Below are positions 16,785 through 28,306 of a stretch of 64,000 bases of DNA, piece after piece. The notes under the pieces were generated by a model. It did no database searches and was not told where the DNA came from. It saw only the letters and a program-made list of their open reading frames with translations. Both the position numbers and the translations under genes were made by a program. The stretch is from the NCBI RefSeq assembly GCF_019805165.1, contig NZ_RWIJ01000003.1:248001-312000 (forward strand). Reading direction: 5' to 3'. Source of the DNA: Azospirillum sp. 412522 (lineage in GTDB: Bacteria > Pseudomonadota > Alphaproteobacteria > Azospirillales > Azospirillaceae). Within the stretch, counting starts at the first letter, position 1; every line of letters begins with the position of its first letter.

Positions 16785-18353
16785 TCATCCTTTCGCCGGA
16801 GCGGCTTCCGGACGGCCGGGATTGGCGGAGCGCAGCGGCAGTTCCTTGAGGAACAGCGTCATGGCGAAGGAGACGACCGCCAACGCGGCAGCCAGCAGGA
16901 ACAGGGTGGCGAAGCCATGCTCCAGCGTCGCCACCACCCCGCCGCGGGCGGCGGCGGGCAGCTGGGCCAGGGCGGCGGCGCCATGGTCCAGAACCGCGCG
17001 GCCGGACAGGCCGGCGCTCTCCAGCCTCTCGGACACCACGGCATTGAAGACGGCGCCGAACACGGCCACGCCCACCGATCCGCCGAGCGAACGGAAGAAG
17101 CCGACGGACGCGGTGGCGGCACCCAGGTCGCGCTGCTCCACCGCGTTCTGCACGGCCACCGTCATCACCGGCATCACCAGCCCCAGCCCCATGCCCAGCG
17201 GCACCAGGATCAAAGTCGACCACAGCCCGTCCGCCGCCAGCGACGGCAGCGTGCCCAGCAGCGCGTACATCACGCCGGACAGCGCCAGACCGGCCAGAGG
17301 GAAAGCCTTGTAGCGGCCGGTCCGCGCGATCAGCCGGCCGCCGCCGACGGAACCGACGGTCATGCCCAGCACCAGCGGCAGGAGCAGCAGCCCCGACATG
17401 GTGGCGCTGGCCCCCTGAACCAGCTGGAGGTGCAGCGGCAGATAGACGATGCCGGCGAACAGGACCATCGCCGACACCGCGACCACCGGTGTCGCCACCG
17501 CCACCACCGGCAGGCGGAACAGGTGCAGCGGCAGGATCGGCTCCTCGATCCGGCGCTCGTGCCACAGGAAGACCGCCAGCAGGACGAGGCCGGCCGCCAA
17601 CAGGCCCAGCGCCGCCGGGCTGCTCCAGCCCATGGCGTCGCCACGGGTGGCGACGAACAGCAGGCTGGTCACCGCACCGGTCAGCAGCGCCGCCCCGACC
17701 AGATCGATGCGCGGCTTGGCCCGGCCGGCGGGGAGGCGCGACAGGGTGCTGCGGGTCATGGCGAGCGCCGCTGCGCCCAGCGGCAGGTTGATCAGGAAGA
17801 TCCAGTGCCAGCCGATGGTCTCGGTGAAGACGCCGCCCAGCAGCGGCCCGGCGACGCTGGCCAGCGCGAAGACGCCACCGATCATGCCCTGGTAGCGCCC
17901 GCGCTCACGCGGGGCGACCACGTCGCCAATGATGGTGAAGGCCAGCGACATCAGCCCGCCGCCGCCCAGCCCCTGGAGGCCGCGGAACAGGATCAGCTGG
18001 GTCATGCTCTGCGCAGCCGCGCACAGCACGGAGCCGGCGAGGAATAGCACGATCGCCGTCTGCAGCACGCGTTTGCGGCCATAGAGGTCCGACAGCTTGC
18101 CGTAGATCGGCGTGGTGGTGGTCGAGGTCAGCAGATAGGCGGTGACCACCCAGGGCAGCATGTCCAGCCCGCCGAACTGGCTCGCCATCGTCGGCAGCGC
18201 CGTGGCGACGATGGTCTGGTCCATCGCCGCCATCAGCATCGCCAGCGCCACCCCGCTGAACACCCGCAGGATCTCCTGGTGGGTGAAGACGGGGTGCGCC
18301 GGATCGGGCTGAGCCTGATCCGGCTGGGAGGGACGGGCGGCGGTCTCGGTCAT
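16785..18353 (-). CDS. MFS multidrug exporter, DHA2 (EmrB/QacA) family
   Basis: The 522-residue transporter starts MTETAARPSQ and has about 14 hydrophobic segments, the DHA2 number. Motifs include AMDQTIVATALPTMA in helix 1, GKLSDLYGRKR (motif A) between helices 2 and 3, and the GPLLGGVFTETIGWHWIFLINLP motif C region. These exporters use the proton gradient to expel lipophilic toxins. No adjacent membrane-fusion (EmrA-like) gene or TetR regulator is seen, so it probably works alone across the inner membrane. I start at ATG 18353 rather than 18434, because the added residues are Arg/Pro-rich and unlike the family. Confidence 0.92.
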   Translation of the reverse strand: MTETAARPSQPDQAQPDPAHPVFTHQEILRVFSGVALAMLMAAMDQTIVATALPTMASQFGGLDMLPWVVTAYLLTSTTTTPIYGKLSDLYGRKRVLQTAIVLFLAGSVLCAAAQSMTQLILFRGLQGLGGGGLMSLAFTIIGDVVAPRERGRYQGMIGGVFALASVAGPLLGGVFTETIGWHWIFLINLPLGAAALAMTRSTLSRLPAGRAKPRIDLVGAALLTGAVTSLLFVATRGDAMGWSSPAALGLLAAGLVLLAVFLWHERRIEEPILPLHLFRLPVVAVATPVVAVSAMVLFAGIVYLPLHLQLVQGASATMSGLLLLPLVLGMTVGSVGGGRLIARTGRYKAFPLAGLALSGVMYALLGTLPSLAADGLWSTLILVPLGMGLGLVMPVMTVAVQNAVEQRDLGAATASVGFFRSLGGSVGVAVFGAVFNAVVSERLESAGLSGRAVLDHGAAALAQLPAAARGGVVATLEHGFATLFLLAAALAVVSFAMTLFLKELPLRSANPGRPEAAPAKG

Positions 18354-18501
18354 GGTCGGGCGTCTCGGACGTGGCGGTCTTTGAACGGTTTGCCGGAAGC
18401 GGCCCCACCATAGACCTGGAACGGTTTCATGCAAGCGTGTTGGGGCGGGGCATTTCCTTCTCCCGGCGGGTAGGAAGGGATGCGGTCCAGGCCCCTGCGG
18501 C

Positions 18502-20253
18502 TCACCGGCCCAGCGACATCGACGGCATGCGGGCCTGGACGCCTTCGCCCGGCGTGGCGGCCAGCAGCGGGCGAAGTTGGGCCAGCAGCGGGCGCAGTTC
18601 CGCGGCGGTGGCCAGCGCGCCGACCAGCTCGCCCTTGCGGGACACCAGATCCATCAGCTGGTCGGTCACCGATTTCGGCGGTGGGTAGGGGACCAGCGAT
18701 ACCGGCGCGTCGGGGGACAGGCCGGCGGCGGCGCGGGCCAGGGTCAGCGCCTGCTCCTGGCCGCCGAGATCGTCGACGAGGCCGAGCTCGCGGGCCTGGG
18801 CGCCGGTCCAGACACGCCCCTTGGCAATGCCGCGCGCCTGCTCGGGCGTCATCCGGCGGGCTTCCGCCACCCGTTGCAGGAAGTTGGCATAGGTATCGTC
18901 GATGATGGCGTTCAGCCGTTGCGACTCATTATCGTCGAAGGGGCGCAGCGGCGACCACATGCCGGCGTTGCGCGCGCCCTGCACCCGGTCCCAGTGGACG
19001 CCCAGTTTGTCGGACAGGCCGCCGATGGCGAACTTGCCGGCGACGACGCCGATGGAGCCGGTGACGGTGGCGGGGGAGGCGACGATGCGGTCGGCGGCCA
19101 GCGCGATCCAGTAGCCGCCCGATGCGGCGGTGTCGCCCATGCTGGCGATCACCGGCTTCCCGCTCTGCCGCGCCTTGACCAGCGCCCGCCGGATCGCCTC
19201 CGATGCCGAAACGGCGCCGCCGCCGCTGTCGATGCGGAACAGGATGGCGCGGACGTCGGGATCGTCGGCCGCTTCCTCGATGGCCTTGACGATGGTCTCC
19301 GAACCGGCGGAAACCCCGCCGAGCGCCGGCTTGCCGCTCTCGCCGCCGGTGATGGTGCCGGCGGCATGGATCAGGGCGATGATAGGCCCGTTGTCGTTGG
19401 GATTGCCGGCGACCGACAGATAGTCGGCCGGCTCCAAAGTCTCCGCGCCGGCGCCGGCCCGCTTCAGCGCTTCGTCCCGCGCCTCGTCGGCATAGCCGAG
19501 CCGATCGACCAGTTTCTGGTCCAGCGCCTCCTTGCTCAGCAGCGGCGCCTTGTCCATGGCGGCCCGCACTGAGGCGGGGGCGAGGCGCCGGCTCTTGGCG
19601 ATGCCGTCGACCAGCTGGTTGCCGAGGTCGGTGACCAGCGCCTCCATCATCTCGCGGTTGGCCGGAGTCATGGCGGCCTTGGTGAAGGTCTCGGCGAAGC
19701 TCTTGTATTCCTCGCGCTGGGCGAAGCTCGGCTGCACGCCGAGCTGGTCGAAGGCGTCGCGGGCGAAGGGCAGTTCCGCCGACAGGCCGGTGATGCCCAA
19801 CGTGCCGAGCGGCTGGAGCCACACCTCGTCGAAGGCGCTCGCCAGCAGATAGGAGCGGTTGCCGGCCCCGGCCCCGCCATATTCCTCGGCGAAGGCCACG
19901 GCGAAACGGCCGGAGGCGCGGAACCGCTCGATGGCGGTCCGCAGCTCCTGGGTCTGGGCGAAGCCGATGCTGTCGTCGCCGAAGCGGGCCAGCACGCCCT
20001 TCACCTTCGGATCGCGCCGGCCGCCGTCCAGCGCGTCCAGCACCTCGCGCAGCGTGGCCTGATGTTCGAACAGGCTGCCGAGCCTGCCGTCGTCGGTCTC
20101 GGCCAGCGGCTTGGTCAGGTCGAGTTCCAGAACCACCGCATCGGGCAGGGTGGGTTCATGGCGGACCACCAGCACCACCACCGCCACCGCGCCGACCACC
20201 AGCAGCAGGCCGATGAGCGCGAACAGACGGACGAAGAAACGGACGATCGCCAT
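18502..20253 (-). CDS. sppA: Signal peptide peptidase SppA, 67K type
   Basis: The 583-residue protein has an N-terminal membrane anchor (about 9-30) and two S49 peptidase halves. The catalytic pair is visible: Lys184 in REEYKSFAE of the first half and Ser378 in TAASGGYW of the second, as in E. coli SppA. It degrades cleaved signal peptides in the periplasmic face of the inner membrane. Length matches the long (E. coli-type) form. It stands alone on the minus strand, 63 bases downstream of the AhpD-like gene, with which it may be co-transcribed. Confidence 0.95.
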   Translation of the reverse strand: MAIVRFFVRLFALIGLLLVVGAVAVVVLVVRHEPTLPDAVVLELDLTKPLAETDDGRLGSLFEHQATLREVLDALDGGRRDPKVKGVLARFGDDSIGFAQTQELRTAIERFRASGRFAVAFAEEYGGAGAGNRSYLLASAFDEVWLQPLGTLGITGLSAELPFARDAFDQLGVQPSFAQREEYKSFAETFTKAAMTPANREMMEALVTDLGNQLVDGIAKSRRLAPASVRAAMDKAPLLSKEALDQKLVDRLGYADEARDEALKRAGAGAETLEPADYLSVAGNPNDNGPIIALIHAAGTITGGESGKPALGGVSAGSETIVKAIEEAADDPDVRAILFRIDSGGGAVSASEAIRRALVKARQSGKPVIASMGDTAASGGYWIALAADRIVASPATVTGSIGVVAGKFAIGGLSDKLGVHWDRVQGARNAGMWSPLRPFDDNESQRLNAIIDDTYANFLQRVAEARRMTPEQARGIAKGRVWTGAQARELGLVDDLGGQEQALTLARAAAGLSPDAPVSLVPYPPPKSVTDQLMDLVSRKGELVGALATAAELRPLLAQLRPLLAATPGEGVQARMPSMSLGR

Positions 20254-20316
20254 GATTCCTACCCTGTGTGGCCTCGACGGTGCCGATTGACGCTGTGGCT
20301 GTTAACGATCCTGCCC

Positions 20317-20889
20317 TTAACGATCCTGGCTGTGGTACTCGCGGTTCGGGATCATGTCCACCGCGGTCGCCAGACGGTTCGACATGTTGTAGAAGCCGGC
20401 GGTGTCGGCAATGTCGAAGATGTCCTCCGCGCTGAACCCGACGGCGCGCAAGGCCTCGCGGTCGGTCTCACCCACCGACATCGGTTCCTTGGTCAGCTTC
20501 CAGGCGAAGTCGAGCATGGCGCGCTGGCGCGGCTCCAGCGGGGCGACGCGGTAGTTGGCGACCAGCATCTCGCCCAGTTCCGGATCGCCGGACAGCTTGC
20601 GCACCGCCTGCCCGTGGGCGACGAGGCAGTAGTAGCAATGGTTGGCGGAGGAGACGACGACGGCGATCATCTCGCGCTCGAGCTTGCTGAGGCCGCTCTC
20701 GCCCAGCATCAGTTCGTTGTAGAGCATGGCGAAGTTGCGCAGCTTCTTCGGCCGCAGGCTGTAGGCCTGAAGCACATTGGGCACGAAGCCCAGCTTTTCC
20801 ACGCACTTGTCGAACAGCGCCTGCATGTCGGGGTCGAGGTCCGGCTTTTCCGGCAGGGGCAGGGCCATGACGTGGTCGGGTTGCGGCAT
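20317..20889 (-). CDS. AhpD-like peroxidase-related protein
   Basis: The 190-residue protein belongs to the carboxymuconolactone decarboxylase/AhpD fold. The redox pair Cys85-x2-Cys88 with His92 (HCYYCLVAHG) is complete, and the LEREMIAVVVSSANHC block is typical of the uncharacterised peroxidase-related subgroup. It probably removes peroxides using a thiol donor, but no donor or AhpC gene is adjacent. GAGGAACC precedes the ATG. It is divergent from the response regulator gene at 21060. Confidence 0.88.
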   Translation of the reverse strand: MPQPDHVMALPLPEKPDLDPDMQALFDKCVEKLGFVPNVLQAYSLRPKKLRNFAMLYNELMLGESGLSKLEREMIAVVVSSANHCYYCLVAHGQAVRKLSGDPELGEMLVANYRVAPLEPRQRAMLDFAWKLTKEPMSVGETDREALRAVGFSAEDIFDIADTAGFYNMSNRLATAVDMIPNREYHSQDR

Positions 20890-21059
20890 CGGGCGGTTCC
20901 TCTTCTCTTTGATTGCTGGGCCTTTGCGGCCGGGCGAGGGTAACCGCGGCGGGGGCGCTTTGTCTCCCGTTCCGCTTGTCTCTCGCCAATCGGGACCGGC
21001 TGTGCCAGAAGGGAAGGAATGAATGCGGGGATATGGCCCGGTTGGCGAGACAGGGGGCG

Positions 21060-22127
21060 ATGACCCAGCCGAAGCTCGATCTTCTCTCGGTCCTGGTGGT
21101 GGAGGACAGCGGCTTCATCCGCATGGTGCTGACCGCGACCCTGCGCGCCATCGGCATCGGCCGGGTGGATGCCGTGGCGAGCGGCGCCGACGCCATCCGC
21201 TGGCTGGAGGACCGCCGCGCCGCCCTGCCGCCGGGGACCGCACCCGTCGACCTGATCCTGTCCGATCTGGTGATGCCCGAGGTCAACGGGCTGATGCTGC
21301 TGCGCTGGATCCGCTCCAGCCCCAGGAGTCCGGACAAGTTCCTGCCGGTCCTGATGCTGTCGGGCGCCGCCGACCGCCACTATGTGGAGCAGGCGCGGGA
21401 TCTCGGCGCCACCGACTTCATCGCCAAGCCCTTTTCCGCCCAGACCATCGCGAGCCGCCTGCTGTTCGCCATCGCCCGGCCGCGCCGCTTCGTGCTGGCC
21501 AAGGGCTATTTCGGCCCCGACCGCCGCCGCGCCGACAAGCCGGTGGCGCTGGACTGCCGGATGACCGCGCCATCGGAGATCCTGGTGGTGCACAGCGCGT
21601 CGAAGGCGCGCGGAATCGACCGTTTCCCCGTCATCTATTTCGACCTGCCCAACCGGCTGGGCGCCAAGGTCGGCCTCGCCCCGCGCGATCCCGTTCCGAC
21701 CCTGCCGCCGGAGGTTCTGGCCGCCGCGGAGGAGGAGATCCTGAACCGCGCCGGCGACTATGCCGTCTGGATCGCTGCCGAGGTGGAGGAGATGGGGCGC
21801 CGCGTCGACCGCCTGCCGCGCGAACCGGAGGCGGTGCCCGGCCTGCTGGCCCAGGTCAACCGCTCCGCCCACGAGATGCGGGGGCAGGGGGGCATCTTCG
21901 GCTATCCCCTGATCACCCACATCGCCAAGTCGCTGTACGAGGCCACCCGCAGCGGCCCGACCGCGGTGACCGCCAACGAACACCTGTTGCTCAAGGCCCA
22001 TGTGGATGCGATCAGGGCGGTGATGACCGGCCATGTCAGCGGTGACGGTGGCGTTAGCGGGCAGCAGCTGCTGGCGTCGCTGGAGGTGGCGAAGCGGAAA
22101 TACGCGAAGGCGGCCGGAGCGGGGTGA
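21060..22127 (+). CDS. Response regulator with C-terminal Hpt-like domain
   Basis: The 355-residue protein begins with a CheY-like receiver (about 8-140; VVEDSGFIR, phospho-Asp69 in LSDLVMPE, Lys123 in IAKPFS). A linker with GPDRRRADKP follows. The C-terminal part is helical and contains AHEMRGQGGIFG at 270-281, which fits the Hpt phosphotransfer pattern and makes His271 the candidate phospho-acceptor. Having acceptor Asp and His in one protein suggests a phosphorelay intermediate. Start ATG 21060 follows AGGGGG; an ATG at 21033 is an alternative. It is convergent with the chemoreceptor at 22156, 28 bases apart. Confidence 0.82.
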   Translation: MTQPKLDLLSVLVVEDSGFIRMVLTATLRAIGIGRVDAVASGADAIRWLEDRRAALPPGTAPVDLILSDLVMPEVNGLMLLRWIRSSPRSPDKFLPVLMLSGAADRHYVEQARDLGATDFIAKPFSAQTIASRLLFAIARPRRFVLAKGYFGPDRRRADKPVALDCRMTAPSEILVVHSASKARGIDRFPVIYFDLPNRLGAKVGLAPRDPVPTLPPEVLAAAEEEILNRAGDYAVWIAAEVEEMGRRVDRLPREPEAVPGLLAQVNRSAHEMRGQGGIFGYPLITHIAKSLYEATRSGPTAVTANEHLLLKAHVDAIRAVMTGHVSGDGGVSGQQLLASLEVAKRKYAKAAGAG

Positions 22128-22155
22128 AGGACTTCACGCCTCCCTTTCCGCAGCC

Positions 22156-24228
22156 TCACGCCGCCCGGATTTTTCCGATGAAGTCGGCCACGTCGCTGCG
22201 CAGGCCGTCGGCGTTCCGCTTCAGCGCATCGGCCATCCACAGCACCTCCTTCGCCATCGCGCCGGCGCGGCCGGCTTCGGTGCCGACCAGGGCGGCATTG
22301 TGGGAGACCTCGTCGGTGCCGTCGGCGGCCTGACGGACGTTGCGGCCGATCTCCGCGGTGGCGGCGTTCTGCTCCTCGACCGCGGCGGCGACGGCGGAGA
22401 TGTTCTCCTCGATCCGGGTGACGATGGTGCCGATGCCGCCGATGGCGGTGACGGTGTGGCCGGTCGCCGACTGGATTTCGGCGACCTTGGCGGTGATGTC
22501 CTCCGTCGCCTTGGCGGTCTGGCTGGCGAGCTGCTTCACCTCCTGCGCCACCACCGCGAAGCCCTTGCCGGCCTCGCCGGCACGGGCGGCCTCGATGGTG
22601 GCGTTGAGCGCCAGAAGGTTGGTCTGGCTGGCGATGTCGGTGATCATCCGCACGATATCGCCCACCTGCCGGGCGGCGCCGCTCAGGTCGCCGATGACGT
22701 TGGCGGTGTGCCGGACGTCGGTGACCGCCCGCTCCGCCATCTCGGTCGAGCCCGCCATCTGGCGCCCGATCTCGGCGATGGAGGCGGTCAGTTCCTCCGC
22801 CGCGGCGGCGACGGCCTGAACGTTGTCGGACGCCCCCTCCGACGCGCGGGCGACGGAGAGCACATGGACTTCGGTGTCCGAGGCGATGCGGCTCATCTGC
22901 TCGGCATTGCCGCGAAGGCCGGTGGCGGCGCCCACCAGCTGCTCGGCGACCGTCTCGATGTGCCGGTCGAACTCCGCCACCAGCCGCTCCAGCCGTTCGG
23001 CCTCGCGCAGGCGTTCCTCCTGGTGTCGCCGCTGCTCGGCGGCCAGCCGGTCGGCTTCGGCGAGGCTGAGGCGGAACTGGTCAAGGCTGCGGGCCATGGC
23101 GCCCAGCTCGTCCGCCCGTCCGGCGCCGTGGATGGTCAGGTCGCGCTCTCCTGCCTCCAGCCGCGCCATGTCGTCATTGAGGCGGGCGATGGGCCGGGTG
23201 ATGTTGCGGGCGACCAGCACGGCGATCAGGGTCATCGTCACCAGCAGGATCGCCAGACCGGCGGCCACCCCGGTCAGCCGGTTCGTCGAGTCCCGCGCAT
23301 CACGGTTGGCGAGCCGGATCAGATCGTCGGCTACATGTGTCTCTACGCTCCGCAGCATGTCGATGGTGACGGTGATGGCATCGAACCACTTTCCGGCGTC
23401 GATGCCCTGGTTGTCCGCCCCATAGGCCGAGGCGACGCCGATCCTCCGCATTCGCTCCACCTCGGCGACAGCCGGTCCGGCAAAAGTCTGGTCATAGTAG
23501 CGCGCCTGTTCCGCCGTCAGCTTCGCCTTCAGGCCGCCCGTCAGCGCCTTGTACTCGCCCGACAGCTCGACGAAGCGTTCATGCGCGTCGGCGGGGAAAC
23601 GGTCCTTGCGGAAGGCTCCGCCACCGACGGCGCGCTGTTGCCCCAGCCGCTCCTTCGCCTCCGACAGGGAGACCATGGCGTCGGCGGCGCGCAGCTGGTC
23701 GCTGTCGTCGGACAGGGAACGGGCCTGTCCGGCGGCGTCCAGCAGCCGGCGGACCATGACGGTGTAGCTCCTCACCACCTCCATCGGGGACTGCGACAGG
23801 CCGTCGACGCCGGCGCGCAGGCCGGACAGCTGCGACAGCGCGTCGCGGGCGTCGGTGAAGGCCGCGGCGACACGGGGATCGCGGATGCGGGTTTCACCGA
23901 ACTGCCGTGTCAGCTCGGCCAGCCGGGCGTCGGCGGCGGTCCGCGCCGTCTCCATGCGACGGCGGTCGTCATCCAACTTGCCGCTGAGGAAGATCGAGGA
24001 GGAGCCGCGTTCCTTCTGCAGCTCGTGCACCAGACTGGTCATGCCGACCGACAGGCGGGTGACGGCGGCGAGGTCGGCGGCCCGGCGGCTGGAATCGACC
24101 TGCTCCCACACCAGCAGCGACGACAGGACGACCACGCCGGCCATCGGGACCGACAGGGCCAGCGCCATCTTGCGCGTGAAGCGCATGTCGCCGAGCAGCC
24201 GATCCGCGACCTTCAAAAGCGAAACCAT
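22156..24228 (-). CDS. Methyl-accepting chemotaxis protein with NIT-like sensor
   Basis: The 690-residue receptor has a membrane helix at about 21-41, a periplasmic region of nearly 280 residues, a second helix at about 319-340, HAMP and a signalling domain with the invariant hairpin [18 protein letters not shown]. The periplasmic region opens with [19 protein letters not shown], the hallmark start of the NIT (nitrate/nitrite-sensing) domain, and its length matches. It should report ligand, perhaps nitrate or nitrite, to CheA. GGAG lies eight bases before ATG 24228, which settles the start against the in-frame ATG at 24279. The upstream region has CtrA-like sequences. Confidence 0.92.
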   Translation of the reverse strand: MVSLLKVADRLLGDMRFTRKMALALSVPMAGVVVLSSLLVWEQVDSSRRAADLAAVTRLSVGMTSLVHELQKERGSSSIFLSGKLDDDRRRMETARTAADARLAELTRQFGETRIRDPRVAAAFTDARDALSQLSGLRAGVDGLSQSPMEVVRSYTVMVRRLLDAAGQARSLSDDSDQLRAADAMVSLSEAKERLGQQRAVGGGAFRKDRFPADAHERFVELSGEYKALTGGLKAKLTAEQARYYDQTFAGPAVAEVERMRRIGVASAYGADNQGIDAGKWFDAITVTIDMLRSVETHVADDLIRLANRDARDSTNRLTGVAAGLAILLVTMTLIAVLVARNITRPIARLNDDMARLEAGERDLTIHGAGRADELGAMARSLDQFRLSLAEADRLAAEQRRHQEERLREAERLERLVAEFDRHIETVAEQLVGAATGLRGNAEQMSRIASDTEVHVLSVARASEGASDNVQAVAAAAEELTASIAEIGRQMAGSTEMAERAVTDVRHTANVIGDLSGAARQVGDIVRMITDIASQTNLLALNATIEAARAGEAGKGFAVVAQEVKQLASQTAKATEDITAKVAEIQSATGHTVTAIGGIGTIVTRIEENISAVAAAVEEQNAATAEIGRNVRQAADGTDEVSHNAALVGTEAGRAGAMAKEVLWMADALKRNADGLRSDVADFIGKIRAA

Positions 24229-24303
24229 TTTACAACTCCAACAGCCTTCACCGTTGCGGTACGGCGACGAAAGTTCCAAGCCGAAGGTATGAAAGCTAAT
24301 GAG

Positions 24304-24318
24304 TTAAAGCACAGTTAG
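24304..24318. promoter_or_regulatory. Candidate CtrA-like site upstream of the NIT chemoreceptor
   Basis: TTAA at 24304-24307 and TTAG at 24315-24318 are separated by seven bases, one mismatch from the alphaproteobacterial CtrA site TTAA-N7-TTAA. A TTTAACCAC half-site-like sequence follows at 24320-24328. The site lies about 76 bases upstream of the receptor start at 24228. This is a pattern match only. Confidence 0.3.
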
Positions 24319-24520
24319 GTTTAACCACGACGTTGGTGGGGAGATTGTTAAGTCACTCCATGACCGCGCCCTTCGGGCACATCGCGGCCAAAGCGTTGCG
24401 CCGGACGGTCCGGACGCGAAATTTGCCTCGCTTCCGTCGCGTCAGGGCGGTAGAACGTCAGTCCCGGTCCGCAGGTCTCTTGGGTTCGTGGCGTGACCGG
24501 AGCGGTCTTCCGGAGCGTCC

Positions 24521-25794
<1,274 letters not shown>

Positions 25795-25795
<1 letters not shown>

Positions 25796-27099
25796 TGCCG
25801 AACGCCCAGCAAGCCCCCCTGAAAATCGCCGTCGCCGGCCTTGGTACGGTCGGTGCCGGCGTCCTGAAGCTGCTGGAAACGCAAGGCTCGCTGATCGAAC
25901 AGCGCTGCGGCCGCCGGATCGAGGTGGTCGCGGTCAGCGCCCGGTCGAGGGGCAGGGACCGCGGCGTCGACCTGTCGCGCGTCCAATGGTTCGACGATCC
26001 CGTCGCGATGGCCGCCCAATCCGGCGCCGACCTGGTGGTGGAGCTGATCGGCGGGTCGGAAGGCCCGGCGCGCGACACCGTCGCCACGGCGCTGGAGACC
26101 GGCAAGCATGTGGTCACCGCCAACAAGGCGCTGCTGGCCGTCCATGGCACCGAGATCGCGCAGAAGGCCGAATCGCGCGGCCTGACCGTCGCCTTCGAGG
26201 CGGCGGTGGCCGGCGGCATCCCGATCATCAAGGGGCTGCGCGAAGGTCTGGCCGCCAATTCCGTCTCGGAAATCCACGGCATCCTGAACGGCACCTGCAA
26301 CTACATCCTGACGGAGATGCGGACCACCGGCCGCGACTTCGCCGACGTGCTGGCCGATGCCCAGGCTCTGGGCTATGCCGAGGCCGATCCCAGCTTCGAC
26401 ATCGACGGCGTCGATGCCGCGCACAAGCTGGCGATCCTCGCTTCCGTCGCCTTCGGCACGGCGGTCGACTTCGCCTCCGTCTTCATCGAGGGAATCCGGC
26501 AGGTCTCGGCGGCCGATTTCGACTATGCCGACCAGCTCGGCTTCCGCATCAAGCTGCTGGGCATCGCCCGCCGCACCGATGCCGGGATCGAGCAGCGCGT
26601 GCATCCCTGCATGGTGCCGAAGACCGCCCCCATCGCCTCGGTGGATGGCGTCTTCAACGCCGTGGTGGCCCAGGCCGATTTCGCCGACCGCGTGCTGTTC
26701 GTCGGCCGCGGCGCCGGCGCCGGCCCGACCGCGTCGGCGGTGGTGGCCGATCTGATCGACGTCGCCCGCGGGCGGTCGACGCCCACCTTCGGCGTTCCGG
26801 CCGAACTGCTGGGTGGCGCCACCCCTTCGCCGATGGAAGCGCGCCGCGGGGCGTACTACGTCCGCCTGATGGTGAAGGACCGTCCCGGTGTGATAGCGGA
26901 TATCGCGGCGGCGATGCGCGACCAGGGCGTCTCGATGGAGCAGTTCCTGCAGCGCGGCCGTTCGCCGGACGAAGGCGTTCCGGTGGTCCTGACCACCCAT
27001 GACACCGACGAGGCGTCCATGCAGCGCGCGCTTGCGACCATCGCTGCCAGCGACACGGTGCTGGAGCCGCCGCGGATGATCCGGATCGAGCAGTTCTGA
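25795..27099 (+). CDS. hom: Homoserine dehydrogenase
   Basis: The 434-residue enzyme reduces aspartate semialdehyde to homoserine, the branch to threonine and methionine. It shows the NAD(P) loop AGLGTVGAGV near residues 14-23, the VTANKALLAVHG block, the EAAVAGGIPIIKGLREGL catalytic segment, GILNGTCNYILT, and a C-terminal ACT domain (about 350-434; RLMVKDRPGVIADIAAAM) that gives feedback control by threonine. The start overlaps the aminotransferase stop by one base. Confidence 0.96.
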
Positions 27100-27196
27100 G
27101 CCAGAGCCTATTCCGAACAGGACAGTCTTGACCTGCCCCGTTTCCCACCTAACCAAACACAGCCTGATACGACCGAAGAGTCGGGGGGAGCACACG

Positions 27197-28198
27197 ATGT
27201 CTACGCCGTCTACGCATGTCGACCTGTCCCACATGGACCGCAACCTCGCGCTGGAGGCCGTCCGCGTGACCGAGGCCGCCGCCCTGTCGGCCTCGCTGCT
27301 GATGGGCCGCGGCGACGAGAAGCTGGCCGACCAGGCCGCGGTCGACGCCATGCGCCAGGCGCTCAACACGCTCTACATCGACGGCACCGTCGTGATCGGC
27401 GAGGGTGAGCGCGACGAGGCCCCGATGCTGTACATCGGCGAGAAGGTCGGCGCCGGCATCGGTTCCGGCCCGAAGGTCGACATCGCGCTCGACCCGCTGG
27501 AAGGCACCACCATCTGCGCCACCGGCGGCCCGAACTCGCTGGCCGTCATCGCCATGGCGGAGGAGGGCGGCTTCCTGAACGCCCCCGACGTCTACATGGA
27601 CAAGATCGCCGTCGGCGCCGGCCTGCCGGACAATGTCGTCGACCTGGACGAGACCCCGGCCAACAACCTGAAGGCGCTGGCCGCCGCCAAGGGCACCGAG
27701 GTGCAGGAACTGCTGGTCTGCATCCTGAACCGTCCGCGCCATGCCGAGCTGATCGCCCGCGTCCGCGAAGCCGGCGCCCGCATCATGCTGATCAACGACG
27801 GCGACGTGTCGGGCGTCATCGCCACCAGCCAGGCCGGCACCGGCGTCGACATGTATGTCGGCTCCGGCGGTGCGCCGGAAGGCGTGCTGGCCGCTGCGGC
27901 GCTGCGCTGCATCGGCGGCCAGTTCCAGGGCCGCCTGCTGTTCCGCAACGACGACGAGAAGGCCCGCGCCGCCAAGTGGGGCGTCACCGACCTCGACAAG
28001 AAGTACAGCCTGCATGAGCTGGCCCGCGGCAACGTCATGTTCGCCGCCACCGGCGTCACCGACGGCGCCATGCTGAAGGGCGTTCGCCGCTTCCCCGGCG
28101 GTGCCTACACCCACTCGGTGATCATGCGCTCCAAGTCGGGGACGGTCCGCTACATCGAGGCGCACCACAACCTGTCGCGCAAGTCGAGCGTGAAGTAA
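27197..28198 (+). CDS. glpX: Fructose-1,6-bisphosphatase class II
   Basis: The 333-residue GlpX-type phosphatase converts fructose-1,6-bisphosphate to fructose-6-phosphate in gluconeogenesis, and in some bacteria also acts on sedoheptulose bisphosphate. Signatures are GRGDEKLADQAAVDAMR near 36-52, VVIGEGERDEAPM, the metal-site DPLEGTT, and GSGGAPEGVLAAAALRC. GGGGGGAG stands before ATG 27197, so longer in-frame starts are rejected. It follows hom by 97 bases and ends at a strong terminator. Confidence 0.96.
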   Translation: MSTPSTHVDLSHMDRNLALEAVRVTEAAALSASLLMGRGDEKLADQAAVDAMRQALNTLYIDGTVVIGEGERDEAPMLYIGEKVGAGIGSGPKVDIALDPLEGTTICATGGPNSLAVIAMAEEGGFLNAPDVYMDKIAVGAGLPDNVVDLDETPANNLKALAAAKGTEVQELLVCILNRPRHAELIARVREAGARIMLINDGDVSGVIATSQAGTGVDMYVGSGGAPEGVLAAAALRCIGGQFQGRLLFRNDDEKARAAKWGVTDLDKKYSLHELARGNVMFAATGVTDGAMLKGVRRFPGGAYTHSVIMRSKSGTVRYIEAHHNLSRKSSVK

Positions 28199-28246
28199 GG
28201 GCTTCGTCGTCCGCCCTGCACGCGGGGCCGGGCGCCGGAAAGGAGC

Positions 28247-28281
28247 AGGGCGCGCGGGAGACCATCCTGCGCGCCCTTTTC
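28247..28281 (+). terminator. Rho-independent terminator after glpX
   Basis: A 12-bp stem with one G-T pair (28247-28258 with 28266-28277, GC core) encloses a 7-base loop and ends in TTTT. It lies between the convergent glpX and carboxylesterase genes, 48 bases after the glpX stop. Confidence 0.88.
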
Positions 28282-28306
28282 CTTACCCGTACTCCAACCG
28301 GGCCGG

